This document shows positions 8,862 to 16,504 of a stretch of DNA of 43,779 nt, in pieces. The notes beneath the pieces are model-generated. The model was not told the origin of the DNA and did not search any database. It was given only the letters and a program-made list of their open reading frames with translations. Both the position numbers and the translations under genes were made by a program. Every line of letters begins with the position of its first letter. The first letter of the stretch is position 1. Source of the DNA: Bacteroidales bacterium UBA3764 (GTDB lineage: Bacteria; Bacteroidota; Bacteroidia; Bacteroidales; UBA932); NCBI GenBank assembly GCA_002371115.1, contig DFFY01000054.1, positions 1 to 43,779 of the forward strand, read 5' to 3'.

Positions 8862-8892
8862 TTGGCTTTTATCTCCGAACTTTGTATATTTG
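8861..8892 (+). promoter_or_regulatory. Promoter of unit B (-33 TTTG, -7 TATATTTG)
   Basis: TTTG at 8861-8864 and TATATTTG at 8885-8892 are separated by 20 nt, the best Bacteroidota promoter match in the window. The expected start is near 8896, so the leader before the 9216 gene is about 320 nt. Confidence 0.85.
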
Positions 8893-8929
8893 CAACGCTA
8901 AATGACCAACGACGTAGTTTAGTCACATA

Positions 8930-9196
8930 ATGAATATTTTTATCGTCTGTCTGTTTTGTCCGGCAGTCATTCCCGTTTTCGCCCCTGCTGTCGCCGGTGG
9001 GTGCGGATATCGTTTTGGCGGGTCCGAAAGACGCGTTGAAGTAAAACAGACAGGTGGAATTACCCCCCCCCGTTGCGTTAATCAGCAACGTTTAATTCCA
9101 TATAACGGCATCCTTGACTTTCCGTGCATTTGTGCGGAAGGTATTGCCGTGCCGTCACCGGGCGGAACGGCAGAGCTCTCATCACAGAATCATTAA
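8930..9196 (+). CDS. Possible leader ORF, 88 aa, signal-peptide-like start
   Basis: An open frame in the long leader of unit B. The product begins MNIFIVCLFCPAVIPVFAP, which resembles a signal peptide, and later contains TGGITPPRC encoded across the C9 tract, then FPCICAEG. It ends 19 nt before the 9216 start. I recognise no family, and the same DNA can fold into three hairpins, so this may be non-coding. If it is translated, a change in the C tract length would shift its frame. Confidence 0.2.
   Translation: MNIFIVCLFCPAVIPVFAPAVAGGCGYRFGGSERRVEVKQTGGITPPRCVNQQRLIPYNGILDFPCICAEGIAVPSPGGTAELSSQNH
9055..9172 (+). promoter_or_regulatory. Structured 5' leader with three hairpins and a C9 tract
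   Basis: Hairpin 1: TGGAATTA (9055-9062) pairs with TAATTCCA (9093-9100), and inside it CGTTGC (9071-9076) pairs with GCAACG (9085-9090). Most of the C9 run (9063-9071) lies as a one-sided bulge between these stems. Hairpin 2: TTCCG (9120-9124) with CGGAA (9135-9139). Hairpin 3: TGCCGT (9145-9150) with ACGGCA (9167-9172), with CCG/CGG inside. It ends about 44 nt before the start codon of the 9216 gene. It does not match any riboswitch class I know. Confidence 0.45.
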
Positions 9197-9215
9197 TTAA
9201 ATTTAGCTCAATATC

Positions 9216-12200
9216 ATGAAGTTCAAATTCGTTCAGATTGTTGCAGCGGCCCTTGTGATTGCCGGCTGCGCCAAGGAGCAGGCTCTCACAGAAGAAGTCC
9301 TTTCAGGTTCCGCATCTGAAAATACAGCCGCAGTCTCCGAGACTCAAACCTCTCTTGAGCCGGTTACCATCTGGGAAAACGGCTCCCTCGTGGCTTTCCG
9401 TCCGGACATTGAAGGCATGGGCACGAAGCTCACTGTCGGGGCTGACGGCACCGTCTCATTTACAGGCGGCGAAGCCGTTCTTGTAACGGTATCCGATACT
9501 CAGGGTACTGCATCTTTCCCCGTGAAGTATGCCTATGACTCTTCAGACCAGGTATTCAAGGTGGCGGAAGGCTTCACTCCCATACGTGTTCTGGATGGTT
9601 ATACTGCAAACATTTACTATCCTTATGACTGCTTCAGCATCGTAAGCGGTACTGCAAAATATACCATGCCCTCTTATGACGGCACGATAACCAATCTCGG
9701 AGAAAAGAACCCTATGGCGGCAAAGGCGCAGCTCGGAAATGCGACAATCACCATGCTGAACCTTGCATCCCTGATAAGGATAGACCTTCTCGGCAACGAG
9801 AACGATATCAACAGTGGTGTAAAACTCTCCACCCTTGCCCTCAGCACCTCGAGTGCCGCACTTAAAAACGGCTCCGAGTGGTCAGTTGACTGGACCGGTA
9901 CGCGTCCCGTCTTTGCGGCAAACGCAGGAGATGAAACTTCAAGGACCGTAACCTGCACCTTCGACGGAGGTGTTACGCTCGATGCCGACGAGGCGACGTC
10001 GTTCTATTTCATCGCACCGTATTCTGATGGCGCCAGTCTCGAAAATCTTACGGTCACCGCAACCAACAGTGACGGAAATACTTATTCCCGCACAAGGACA
10101 TCGGCTCTCTCGCTGAGTTCCAGCACTATTGTCCACATGGGCTTCCGTGCCGGCCTGTTCCGTGCCGGTGACGGTCAGGCAGAAGAAACCGCCTATGAGA
10201 TTGCCACTGCAGATGACTTCCGCCAGATGGCAAAGCGCATCAATGCAGAATCCACCAATGGTGAAGGCTCCTACCACCACGCCTGCTACAAGCAGGTGGA
10301 GGATATCGACTTCCGCGAGGGTTACAGCGAGACCAAAGCCGACCTGTCGGCATATATGATTGGTGTTGCCAATGATGATGAACGTTTTACAGGGACTTAT
10401 GACGGAGGCAACAAGACGCTTTCGTACTTCTCCCTCAGTAATACTGGTTATAATACCGGACTCTGGAGCGCAAGTTTGAACGCTACATTTAAAAATATCA
10501 AGGTTGACAATGCCAGTATATCCGGTGCGGGTTATGTAGGAACCATCGTAGCTAACATGTACGGAACCGAATCGTCCATGTCGAACTGCACGGTTACCAA
10601 CACGACGGTTACTGCCACTGCAGAGAATGCCGGAGGCGTTATCGGCAGGGCCTATGGCACCGTGAACGGTTGCCGCTTCGGCGGTGCAAACAGTTCCGTA
10701 AGCGGAGCCAAGAGTGTAGGTGGCGTTATCGGAAACAGCTATGCTACAGAGATTTCCAACTGTTCCAATGCCGCACCTATTACCAGTACAGATATATATG
10801 TCGGTGGTGTTATCGGCCTTGTTACCGATGCCACGGCCACCGTAAAAGGCTGCACCAATTCAGGTAATGTAGATGGAGTAAGTGGAACGACCTACAAAAA
10901 TCTCGTTGGAGGAATTGTCGGTTCTTATTTTATGTCGAAAGAATCTTATACTGACCGTGTCCTTACCATTGAAGACTGTACTAATGAAGGTAAAATACAT
11001 GGGAACAGTGGAGTCGGTGGTATTATGGGAGGAAACAGTACAGATGGAGTTACCTCCAAGAGATACACTATTAGAATAAAGGGAAATATAAACAACACAG
11101 AAGATATTACTGGGGCAAATTCGAATGTGGGAGGTATAATCGGTTATACTAACAGTGCGACTGTCACCATTGAAGGAACCTGTGGCAATGTGGGAAATGT
11201 CACAGGTAAAACGAATACTGGCGGCATCGCAGGTAATTTCAATGGTGGCAGTATAACGGGTGCAACAAATACCGGTAAAATTTTGGCGTCGGGCTCGGGT
11301 TGCACAAATGCCGGCGGAATAGTCGGGAAGATGTTTCAAGGGTCCTTGTTAGAAGCCGAGAATAACGGAATTGTTACATCATCGGCCGCAGCCACAGGTC
11401 TGGGCGGTATCGTCGGTTGTCTAGGCGATCTTGGAACTAGTAAATACGCGACAGTTTCTAAAAGTATAAATAATGGTCAGGTAGCAGTGGCTACTTATAC
11501 CAGTAGTGCGGTTGGGGGTATAGTTGGTCAGGTGAGTGCGGGCATTGTTAAAGAATGCAGAAATAATGCACATATAGGCAACTATCCCGCATCTTCTTCT
11601 ACTACAGGAAATGAAACCGCGAGCGAAAAGGTCGGAGGTGTTGCAGGAGAATTCCTCTCCGGAGTGATAGATAAATGCTATTCGTCTGTCAGTATGATTA
11701 TCCGCGGAGGCAATTACGTCGGCGGAGTGGTAGGATACTTCAAGACAACGACTGTCCAGTCCGGTGTGATTAATTGTTTTAGCCGTTCAGGTGTTTATAG
11801 TACTGGTGCTGGAGCTGTATTAGGAGGTATAGTAGGTTATGTTGAGGCAGGATCACAAAATGCAAATATAATGAACTGCAGCAGTTTCGGAGCGACATTG
11901 CAAAATATGAATAAGTCAAATAAAAATGCAAACATTGGCGGTGTGATTGGTCGTGCCACAACCACGGCCGGTAATACCAATAGCGGAGGAACTGTGAATA
12001 TCCGCAACTGCTTTACAGCGATTCATCCATCCAATATCAAAGTGCTTGTGGGTTCGACACAAACAGCGATTAATGCCTCGACAATTACTGCGAGCGACTA
12101 TAAATACGTTGGCGTTGTTTATGGTCAAGTTACAGGGTACAAGGTATATATTCGTGATATTCATTACCGCTCCGCCGGCGATAGTTATCAAGGTACTCAT

Positions 12201-12506
12201 AGTGGACAATATAAATCCAACGCTTACTTGAACTGCAAGACAGGGTATATTGACAATATCTGTAGGAATATTACGACCAACACATTCCAAATTATACAAT
12301 CTAGTACCGTCAAGTATTCGTACACAGGCTATTTTTATCAGGCTCTAACCCGGGCGACATACTCTCCAACGGATGAATCAAATAAGTTCGGTACGTTCAC
12401 CACATATGATTATACGCCAGAAAACAGCGACTGGGTAAAGGAGGAAACTAAGCTTTCCGGATATCCTCTACAGAAAGATTTGCAGGACTTAGGATACTTT
12501 GATTAG
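9216..12506 (+). CDS. Large GLUG-repeat surface lipoprotein with fimbrillin-like N-terminus
   Basis: A 1096-residue predicted lipoprotein: lipobox IAGC (Cys18) followed by AKEQ. Residues about 45-310 form a fimbrillin-like domain (VTIWENGSLVAF, NIYYPYD, MLNLASLIRIDLLG). From residue 310 (FRAGDGQAEETAYEIATADDF) a GLUG entry segment leads into ten or more repeats (VGGIVG, GGIAGN, GGVVGY with N-C-x-N spacers), expected to be a long beta-helix. The C-terminal part (YVGVVYGQVTGYKVYIRDI to LQDLGYFD) has no family I recognise. First gene of unit B; the next starts 12 nt after its stop. The repeat half is visibly richer in A/T than the N-terminal half. Likely an adhesin or pilus-tip-like protein. Confidence 0.85.
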   Translation: MKFKFVQIVAAALVIAGCAKEQALTEEVLSGSASENTAAVSETQTSLEPVTIWENGSLVAFRPDIEGMGTKLTVGADGTVSFTGGEAVLVTVSDTQGTASFPVKYAYDSSDQVFKVAEGFTPIRVLDGYTANIYYPYDCFSIVSGTAKYTMPSYDGTITNLGEKNPMAAKAQLGNATITMLNLASLIRIDLLGNENDINSGVKLSTLALSTSSAALKNGSEWSVDWTGTRPVFAANAGDETSRTVTCTFDGGVTLDADEATSFYFIAPYSDGASLENLTVTATNSDGNTYSRTRTSALSLSSSTIVHMGFRAGLFRAGDGQAEETAYEIATADDFRQMAKRINAESTNGEGSYHHACYKQVEDIDFREGYSETKADLSAYMIGVANDDERFTGTYDGGNKTLSYFSLSNTGYNTGLWSASLNATFKNIKVDNASISGAGYVGTIVANMYGTESSMSNCTVTNTTVTATAENAGGVIGRAYGTVNGCRFGGANSSVSGAKSVGGVIGNSYATEISNCSNAAPITSTDIYVGGVIGLVTDATATVKGCTNSGNVDGVSGTTYKNLVGGIVGSYFMSKESYTDRVLTIEDCTNEGKIHGNSGVGGIMGGNSTDGVTSKRYTIRIKGNINNTEDITGANSNVGGIIGYTNSATVTIEGTCGNVGNVTGKTNTGGIAGNFNGGSITGATNTGKILASGSGCTNAGGIVGKMFQGSLLEAENNGIVTSSAAATGLGGIVGCLGDLGTSKYATVSKSINNGQVAVATYTSSAVGGIVGQVSAGIVKECRNNAHIGNYPASSSTTGNETASEKVGGVAGEFLSGVIDKCYSSVSMIIRGGNYVGGVVGYFKTTTVQSGVINCFSRSGVYSTGAGAVLGGIVGYVEAGSQNANIMNCSSFGATLQNMNKSNKNANIGGVIGRATTTAGNTNSGGTVNIRNCFTAIHPSNIKVLVGSTQTAINASTITASDYKYVGVVYGQVTGYKVYIRDIHYRSAGDSYQGTHSGQYKSNAYLNCKTGYIDNICRNITTNTFQIIQSSTVKYSYTGYFYQALTRATYSPTDESNKFGTFTTYDYTPENSDWVKEETKLSGYPLQKDLQDLGYFD

Positions 12507-12518
12507 CCTCCAACTTTT

Positions 12519-15461
12519 ATGCAGTATTATATCCGTATCACAATAATGCTGGCCTGTGCCGTTCTCTCCTCCTGCGCCAAGGAGGCGGGGCTGACCGGCG
12601 AGGGAGGAGCGGAGAGCGTACCGGAAGAAGCAAACAAGCCGGCCGAGGCCGTGGAGTTCCGTTTCCGTGCCGCGCTGCGGGACTCTTCCCCGTCGGCTGA
12701 GCCAAGGGACGTTACGCGGGCGGAGATGAGCGACTCCGGTGTCACCACCTGGGACACAGGAGATGCAATCGCCGTATGGGACAATGTCAGCGGAGAGTAC
12801 AAGACCTTCACCAACCGGGGAGACGGAGGCGCTGAGGTGACCTTCAGTTTCACGGGGGAGGAAGGAGTTAACTATGACTTCACCCGTGCCGTCTATCCCG
12901 TCACCATTGCGACGGATTATGACGGTCTGGCCCTGCCTTCTTCCTACGGACTGGATGATGCATCCTCGGCGCGGACAATACCTCTTGTCGGAACGGTGCG
13001 GGACAATGAGATAGCGTTCAAACACCTTGCTGCCATGCTCCGGGTAACCGTGGAAGGAATTCCATCCGCTGCATCCATCCTCACTGTTTCATCTCCCGAA
13101 GTTTCCCTCTGCGGGGATTTCACCCTCAGCGGGAACGGCATAGACGACGGCAAGACCGAAGCTTCCGGCGAAGGCATGACGGAAGGGGACGCATCTCCCG
13201 TAACGAAGGCTGGAGGCCAAGGCGAAGGCGTTGAAATAAGGGCGGCCGAGGGCTCGGAAGCCGTCAGCATTGACATAAGCGGACGTGACGCCGGCGAAGT
13301 GAAACTGTATGTTCCGATTCCCGTCGGGGCATACAACTATACCCTGACTCTTAAAGACAGCGGCGGCGAATCGCTTTGGACCAAGAGCACGACTTCCGCC
13401 AAGGAAATAGAGCGCGCCGGATTTTACCTTATGAAAACCGTCGGAGCCACGCTCTCCGGCGGAAACGGTACGGAGGAGAATCCCTTCCGGATTTCCAGCG
13501 CGGAAGATTTTGCCACATTCCACACCCTTTGCGGCTCCGACGCATCCTACCGTTCGAAGAGTTATGTCCTGACAGGTGACATCGACCTTGGAGGACGTAC
13601 GTTCTCTCCGATTGGTACGACCAACACGGACGCGTTCAGCGGCACGTTTGACGGAGATGGGCATACCATCAGAAACTTCTCCGTCAGTTCTTCCGCCGCA
13701 AACTGCGGTCTGTTCGGTTATCTGACCGGAACGGTTTCCAATCTGAATTTCGAAGGAGCTGAAATATGCGCGACGGGCAATTATGCCGGATGCGTAGCGG
13801 GAGTATTGAACGGAGGCCGTATTGAGCGCTGCAGCGTGGATGCCGGGTCTGTGATATCTTCCTCGGCGCGTGGCGCCGGGTGTATCGTGGGCTTTGTCTG
13901 CAGCGGTATCATCAACGCCTGTGCCGCCCACGGTTTTGCAACCGCAGGAACGGACTGTGCGGGCGGTATCGCGGGGTATCTCAATACCAACGACAAATCG
14001 AATGATATCCTGGTCATCAACTGCACCTATGAGCCGGTCTATAAGGACGGTCACCTCTATGGAGCCACCCTTCAGACCTCCAATGCTACAGCCCACATGG
14101 CCGGTATAGCCGGTTCTGCCTATGCTGCGAACAACTTTGGGCAAATCCGTATCGTCAACTGTTATGCCTATCCGCTTGAGATGAAGAGTACGCAGAGCGC
14201 TTCCACTGCAATTAAGCGCGTCAGCGGTATAGTCGGTTACCTGGCTGCGGCTGCGCCCGGTGAGGCATCAGTCAGTGTAGTCAACTGTTTTTCTCCGATA
14301 ACCTATTCCAATGTTCTTAGGAGCGGAACCCGCGTGAATGCTTCGACTTATAGCGATCTCACGTATGTATCTGCCATCGTCGGGCAGGTCAATTCCACCG
14401 GAGCCAAAGTCTCCAGGACATTCTCGTCCAGGGCATGGGGCAAGACCTATGGAAAAGCTTCCTCCGCGACTTTCACAGAAAGCAACAACGTTTCCAACCT
14501 GGACGCGGCCAATATGCGCGGGCTCGGCACTGTTACCGTAGGAAGTGTCGAATACCTGAAAGCGGACGGAGGAATGGTTGCCGCGCTCAATGCCGGCGTC
14601 GCGGAGTGGAACGCCGCTTCGCCCGAAGTTGAGGCTCTCGAATGGACCTATTATCCTACCTTCGGCTATCCCAAGCCGCAGGGCGTGGATTCCTACAGTG
14701 CTACCGTGAAAAAGGTCAGCCTCCTCGGCGACTCCATTTCCACCTATCAGGGCTTTATGCTGGCGGACGAAAGTTATTCAATGAATAAGTTCTATCCTGT
14801 CCTCGGGACGGCTCCGCAGGTGAGCAATGAACAGCTGACCTGGTGGTGGCGGCTTATTTATGACAAGATGTCGGATACCCGTCTTGAGTTTGACAATGCT
14901 TACAGCGGCTCTTCTGTGACATATACGGACGTCAAGATTGACGGAATGGCCAGTTTTGACCACAGGTGCAATACCAATTCAATCCAGAAACGCGCGCTCG
15001 ATTACGGTGTCGGATCCCCGGACATCCTCTTCTTTTACGCCGGACGTAACGATTTCGGAGTATTTGGAGATAAGACAGATCTGCTTCTGGGAGACTATTC
15101 TGAGCCCTCTCTCGAGACGGCCTACGACAGTTCCCGTGAGACCCTGTTCAACAACTATTCCCAGGGCGCAGTCGCCATTCTCCGTAATTTCCACAACGAC
15201 CATCCGGCCGCAAAAATCCTCATGATTATGCACGACCAGATGAGTGACGGCTATGAGGATGCCGCTAATGCAGTCTGTACGTTTATGGCCGGCAAAGGCT
15301 GCGATATCCGCCTTGTCAACCTGCATGTGCGGGGGACGACGGACGCGACCAATACGACCATCGGGCTTCCGAAAGAATCGGGTACTCATCCCAATGCGAC
15401 AGGGACGGAAAATTTAGCAAATTATGTATGGAACCAGGTGGGTTCCTGGCTTGACGAATAA
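12519..15461 (+). CDS. Surface lipoprotein: fimbrillin-like module, GLUG repeats, C-terminal SGNH hydrolase
   Basis: A 980-residue predicted lipoprotein (lipobox LSSC, Cys19). The N-terminal module (about 45-310) carries TGDAIAVWDN, RAVYPV, FKHLAAMLRVTVEG and VPIPVGAYNYTLTL, as in the 15632, 16505 and 20344 products. GLUG-like repeats fill about 320-720. An SGNH/GDSL hydrolase-type domain follows from about 732: block I GDSIS with nucleophile S739, block III GRND (842-845) and the His motif GTHPN with H957. The usual Asp three residues before the His is Ser here, with Glu953 at minus four. SGNH enzymes hydrolyse esters (lipids, acetylated sugars, acyl groups). It is a paralogue of 20344 over most of its length. 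The start at 12519 gives the only plausible signal sequence. Confidence 0.85.
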   Translation: MQYYIRITIMLACAVLSSCAKEAGLTGEGGAESVPEEANKPAEAVEFRFRAALRDSSPSAEPRDVTRAEMSDSGVTTWDTGDAIAVWDNVSGEYKTFTNRGDGGAEVTFSFTGEEGVNYDFTRAVYPVTIATDYDGLALPSSYGLDDASSARTIPLVGTVRDNEIAFKHLAAMLRVTVEGIPSAASILTVSSPEVSLCGDFTLSGNGIDDGKTEASGEGMTEGDASPVTKAGGQGEGVEIRAAEGSEAVSIDISGRDAGEVKLYVPIPVGAYNYTLTLKDSGGESLWTKSTTSAKEIERAGFYLMKTVGATLSGGNGTEENPFRISSAEDFATFHTLCGSDASYRSKSYVLTGDIDLGGRTFSPIGTTNTDAFSGTFDGDGHTIRNFSVSSSAANCGLFGYLTGTVSNLNFEGAEICATGNYAGCVAGVLNGGRIERCSVDAGSVISSSARGAGCIVGFVCSGIINACAAHGFATAGTDCAGGIAGYLNTNDKSNDILVINCTYEPVYKDGHLYGATLQTSNATAHMAGIAGSAYAANNFGQIRIVNCYAYPLEMKSTQSASTAIKRVSGIVGYLAAAAPGEASVSVVNCFSPITYSNVLRSGTRVNASTYSDLTYVSAIVGQVNSTGAKVSRTFSSRAWGKTYGKASSATFTESNNVSNLDAANMRGLGTVTVGSVEYLKADGGMVAALNAGVAEWNAASPEVEALEWTYYPTFGYPKPQGVDSYSATVKKVSLLGDSISTYQGFMLADESYSMNKFYPVLGTAPQVSNEQLTWWWRLIYDKMSDTRLEFDNAYSGSSVTYTDVKIDGMASFDHRCNTNSIQKRALDYGVGSPDILFFYAGRNDFGVFGDKTDLLLGDYSEPSLETAYDSSRETLFNNYSQGAVAILRNFHNDHPAAKILMIMHDQMSDGYEDAANAVCTFMAGKGCDIRLVNLHVRGTTDATNTTIGLPKESGTHPNATGTENLANYVWNQVGSWLDE

Positions 15462-15481
15462 TAAAAAACAATATATATGAT

Positions 15482-15613
15482 ATGAAAAAGAAGTACATCA
15501 TTCCGACCATTTGCACAGTCCCTCTGGTTGCAGGGGAAAACATCCTTCAAGGCTCCACAACCCTTTCCGGTCCTCCTGTGGAAGATGCGGATCCTGAAGA
15601 CACTGAATGGTAA
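15482..15613 (+). CDS. Small peptide with Y-x-x-P head, QGS motif and Trp tail, 43 aa
   Basis: Unknown function. It starts 20 nt after the SGNH gene and ends 18 nt before the next lipoprotein start. The product begins MKKKYIIPTICTVPLVAGEN, continues ILQGSTTLSGPP and ends VEDADPEDTEW, so it is basic at the front and acidic at the back, with Trp last. There is no signal peptide in the usual sense. It aligns with the 6092 peptide (Y-x-x-P then ...QGS). Its rear half resembles the C-terminus of the adjacent 15632 lipoprotein (NVLLQSGVEGDP...DDPYAWN). Location inside unit B with normal spacing argues that it is translated. Confidence 0.7.
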   Translation: MKKKYIIPTICTVPLVAGENILQGSTTLSGPPVEDADPEDTEW

Positions 15614-15631
15614 TTTAGCGGCTTTATGATT

Positions 15632-16489
15632 ATGAAAAAGACCTTATATATCATTTCTGTACTGCTTGTGCTCTTTTCCTGCGGCAAGCAGTCCATTGAG
15701 GAAACTGCAGTGGTTTCTGATTCAGACGAACTCGTAACATGGAGTTTCAGTACGGCTTCCGTAAAGGCGGGCATTACAGATGCCGGCGCTTTTTCCTGGA
15801 CCGCAGGAGACCAGATAGCCATCTGGGACAATACCACCGAAGAGAATGTCACCTTTATGTCCAAAACCGCAAAGGGCGTGTTCACGGCAACTGCTCCGCG
15901 AAGCTCGGAATTTGTGAGCGCTGTCTATCCGGCCGCTTGGGCATCGGGAGCATCCTCGGTTGTGCTGCCGTCGTCCTACACCGCCGCCGAGGCAGAGGCT
16001 GGCCAGCTTTTCCCGATGTATGCCAAGGTGAACGAGGGAACCAACGCGCTTGAGTTCAAGCACCTCGGAGCCCTGCTTCGTTTTAGTGTGACCGGACTGA
16101 AAGAAGGACTGGACAAAATCCGCATACTCTCTCCGGACGGCGGTATCTGCGGAACTTTCACGTTTGACTCTTCCGTCGAATATCCCACCGTCATGCCCGA
16201 CTCCGATCGGGCATCCGCAGCCGTCAATATCCCTATTGCGCCTACGGCCGGCTCCGGATATGCCGTGACCATTCCAATGCCTGTCGGAACGTATAACTAT
16301 GAGATACATGTCCTCTCCGGAGAGAATGTCATCTACAGGGCATATACGGAAACTGCACAGACATTCGGCCGTGCAAAAATCTACAAACTGGGCGAACTTC
16401 CGTTCTATGAGGGCAATGTCCTTCTGCAGAGCGGTGTGGAGGGTGATCCCTTCGGCATCTCGCAGGACGACCCCTATGCATGGAACTAA
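15632..16489 (+). CDS. Short fimbrillin-like lipoprotein ending in a Trp-tail
   Basis: A 285-residue predicted lipoprotein (lipobox LFSC, Cys17) that consists almost only of the shared N-terminal module: FSWTAGDQIAIWDNTT, SAVYPA, FKHLGALLRFSVTGL, PMPVGTYNYEIHVL, and FGRAKIYKLGELPFY. After the module come only about 25 residues (NVLLQSGVEGDPFG, then ISQDDPYAWN), similar to the rear half of the 15482 peptide encoded just upstream. This domain is of the fimbrillin (FimA/Mfa-like) type, so the protein may be a structural or capping subunit of a type V-like pilus. ATG at 15632 is chosen over 15626 (MIM) by analogy with neighbouring genes; the sequence does not decide. Confidence 0.8.
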   Translation: MKKTLYIISVLLVLFSCGKQSIEETAVVSDSDELVTWSFSTASVKAGITDAGAFSWTAGDQIAIWDNTTEENVTFMSKTAKGVFTATAPRSSEFVSAVYPAAWASGASSVVLPSSYTAAEAEAGQLFPMYAKVNEGTNALEFKHLGALLRFSVTGLKEGLDKIRILSPDGGICGTFTFDSSVEYPTVMPDSDRASAAVNIPIAPTAGSGYAVTIPMPVGTYNYEIHVLSGENVIYRAYTETAQTFGRAKIYKLGELPFYEGNVLLQSGVEGDPFGISQDDPYAWN

Positions 16490-16504
16490 TCACAAGCTGC
16501 AACA

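Noticed and set aside
10500..12000. GLUG region as a DNA tandem repeat or CRISPR-like array
   Set aside because: The repeats are conserved at protein level (GGIVG and N-C-x-N) but differ in DNA sequence and spacing; no constant repeat-spacer pattern.
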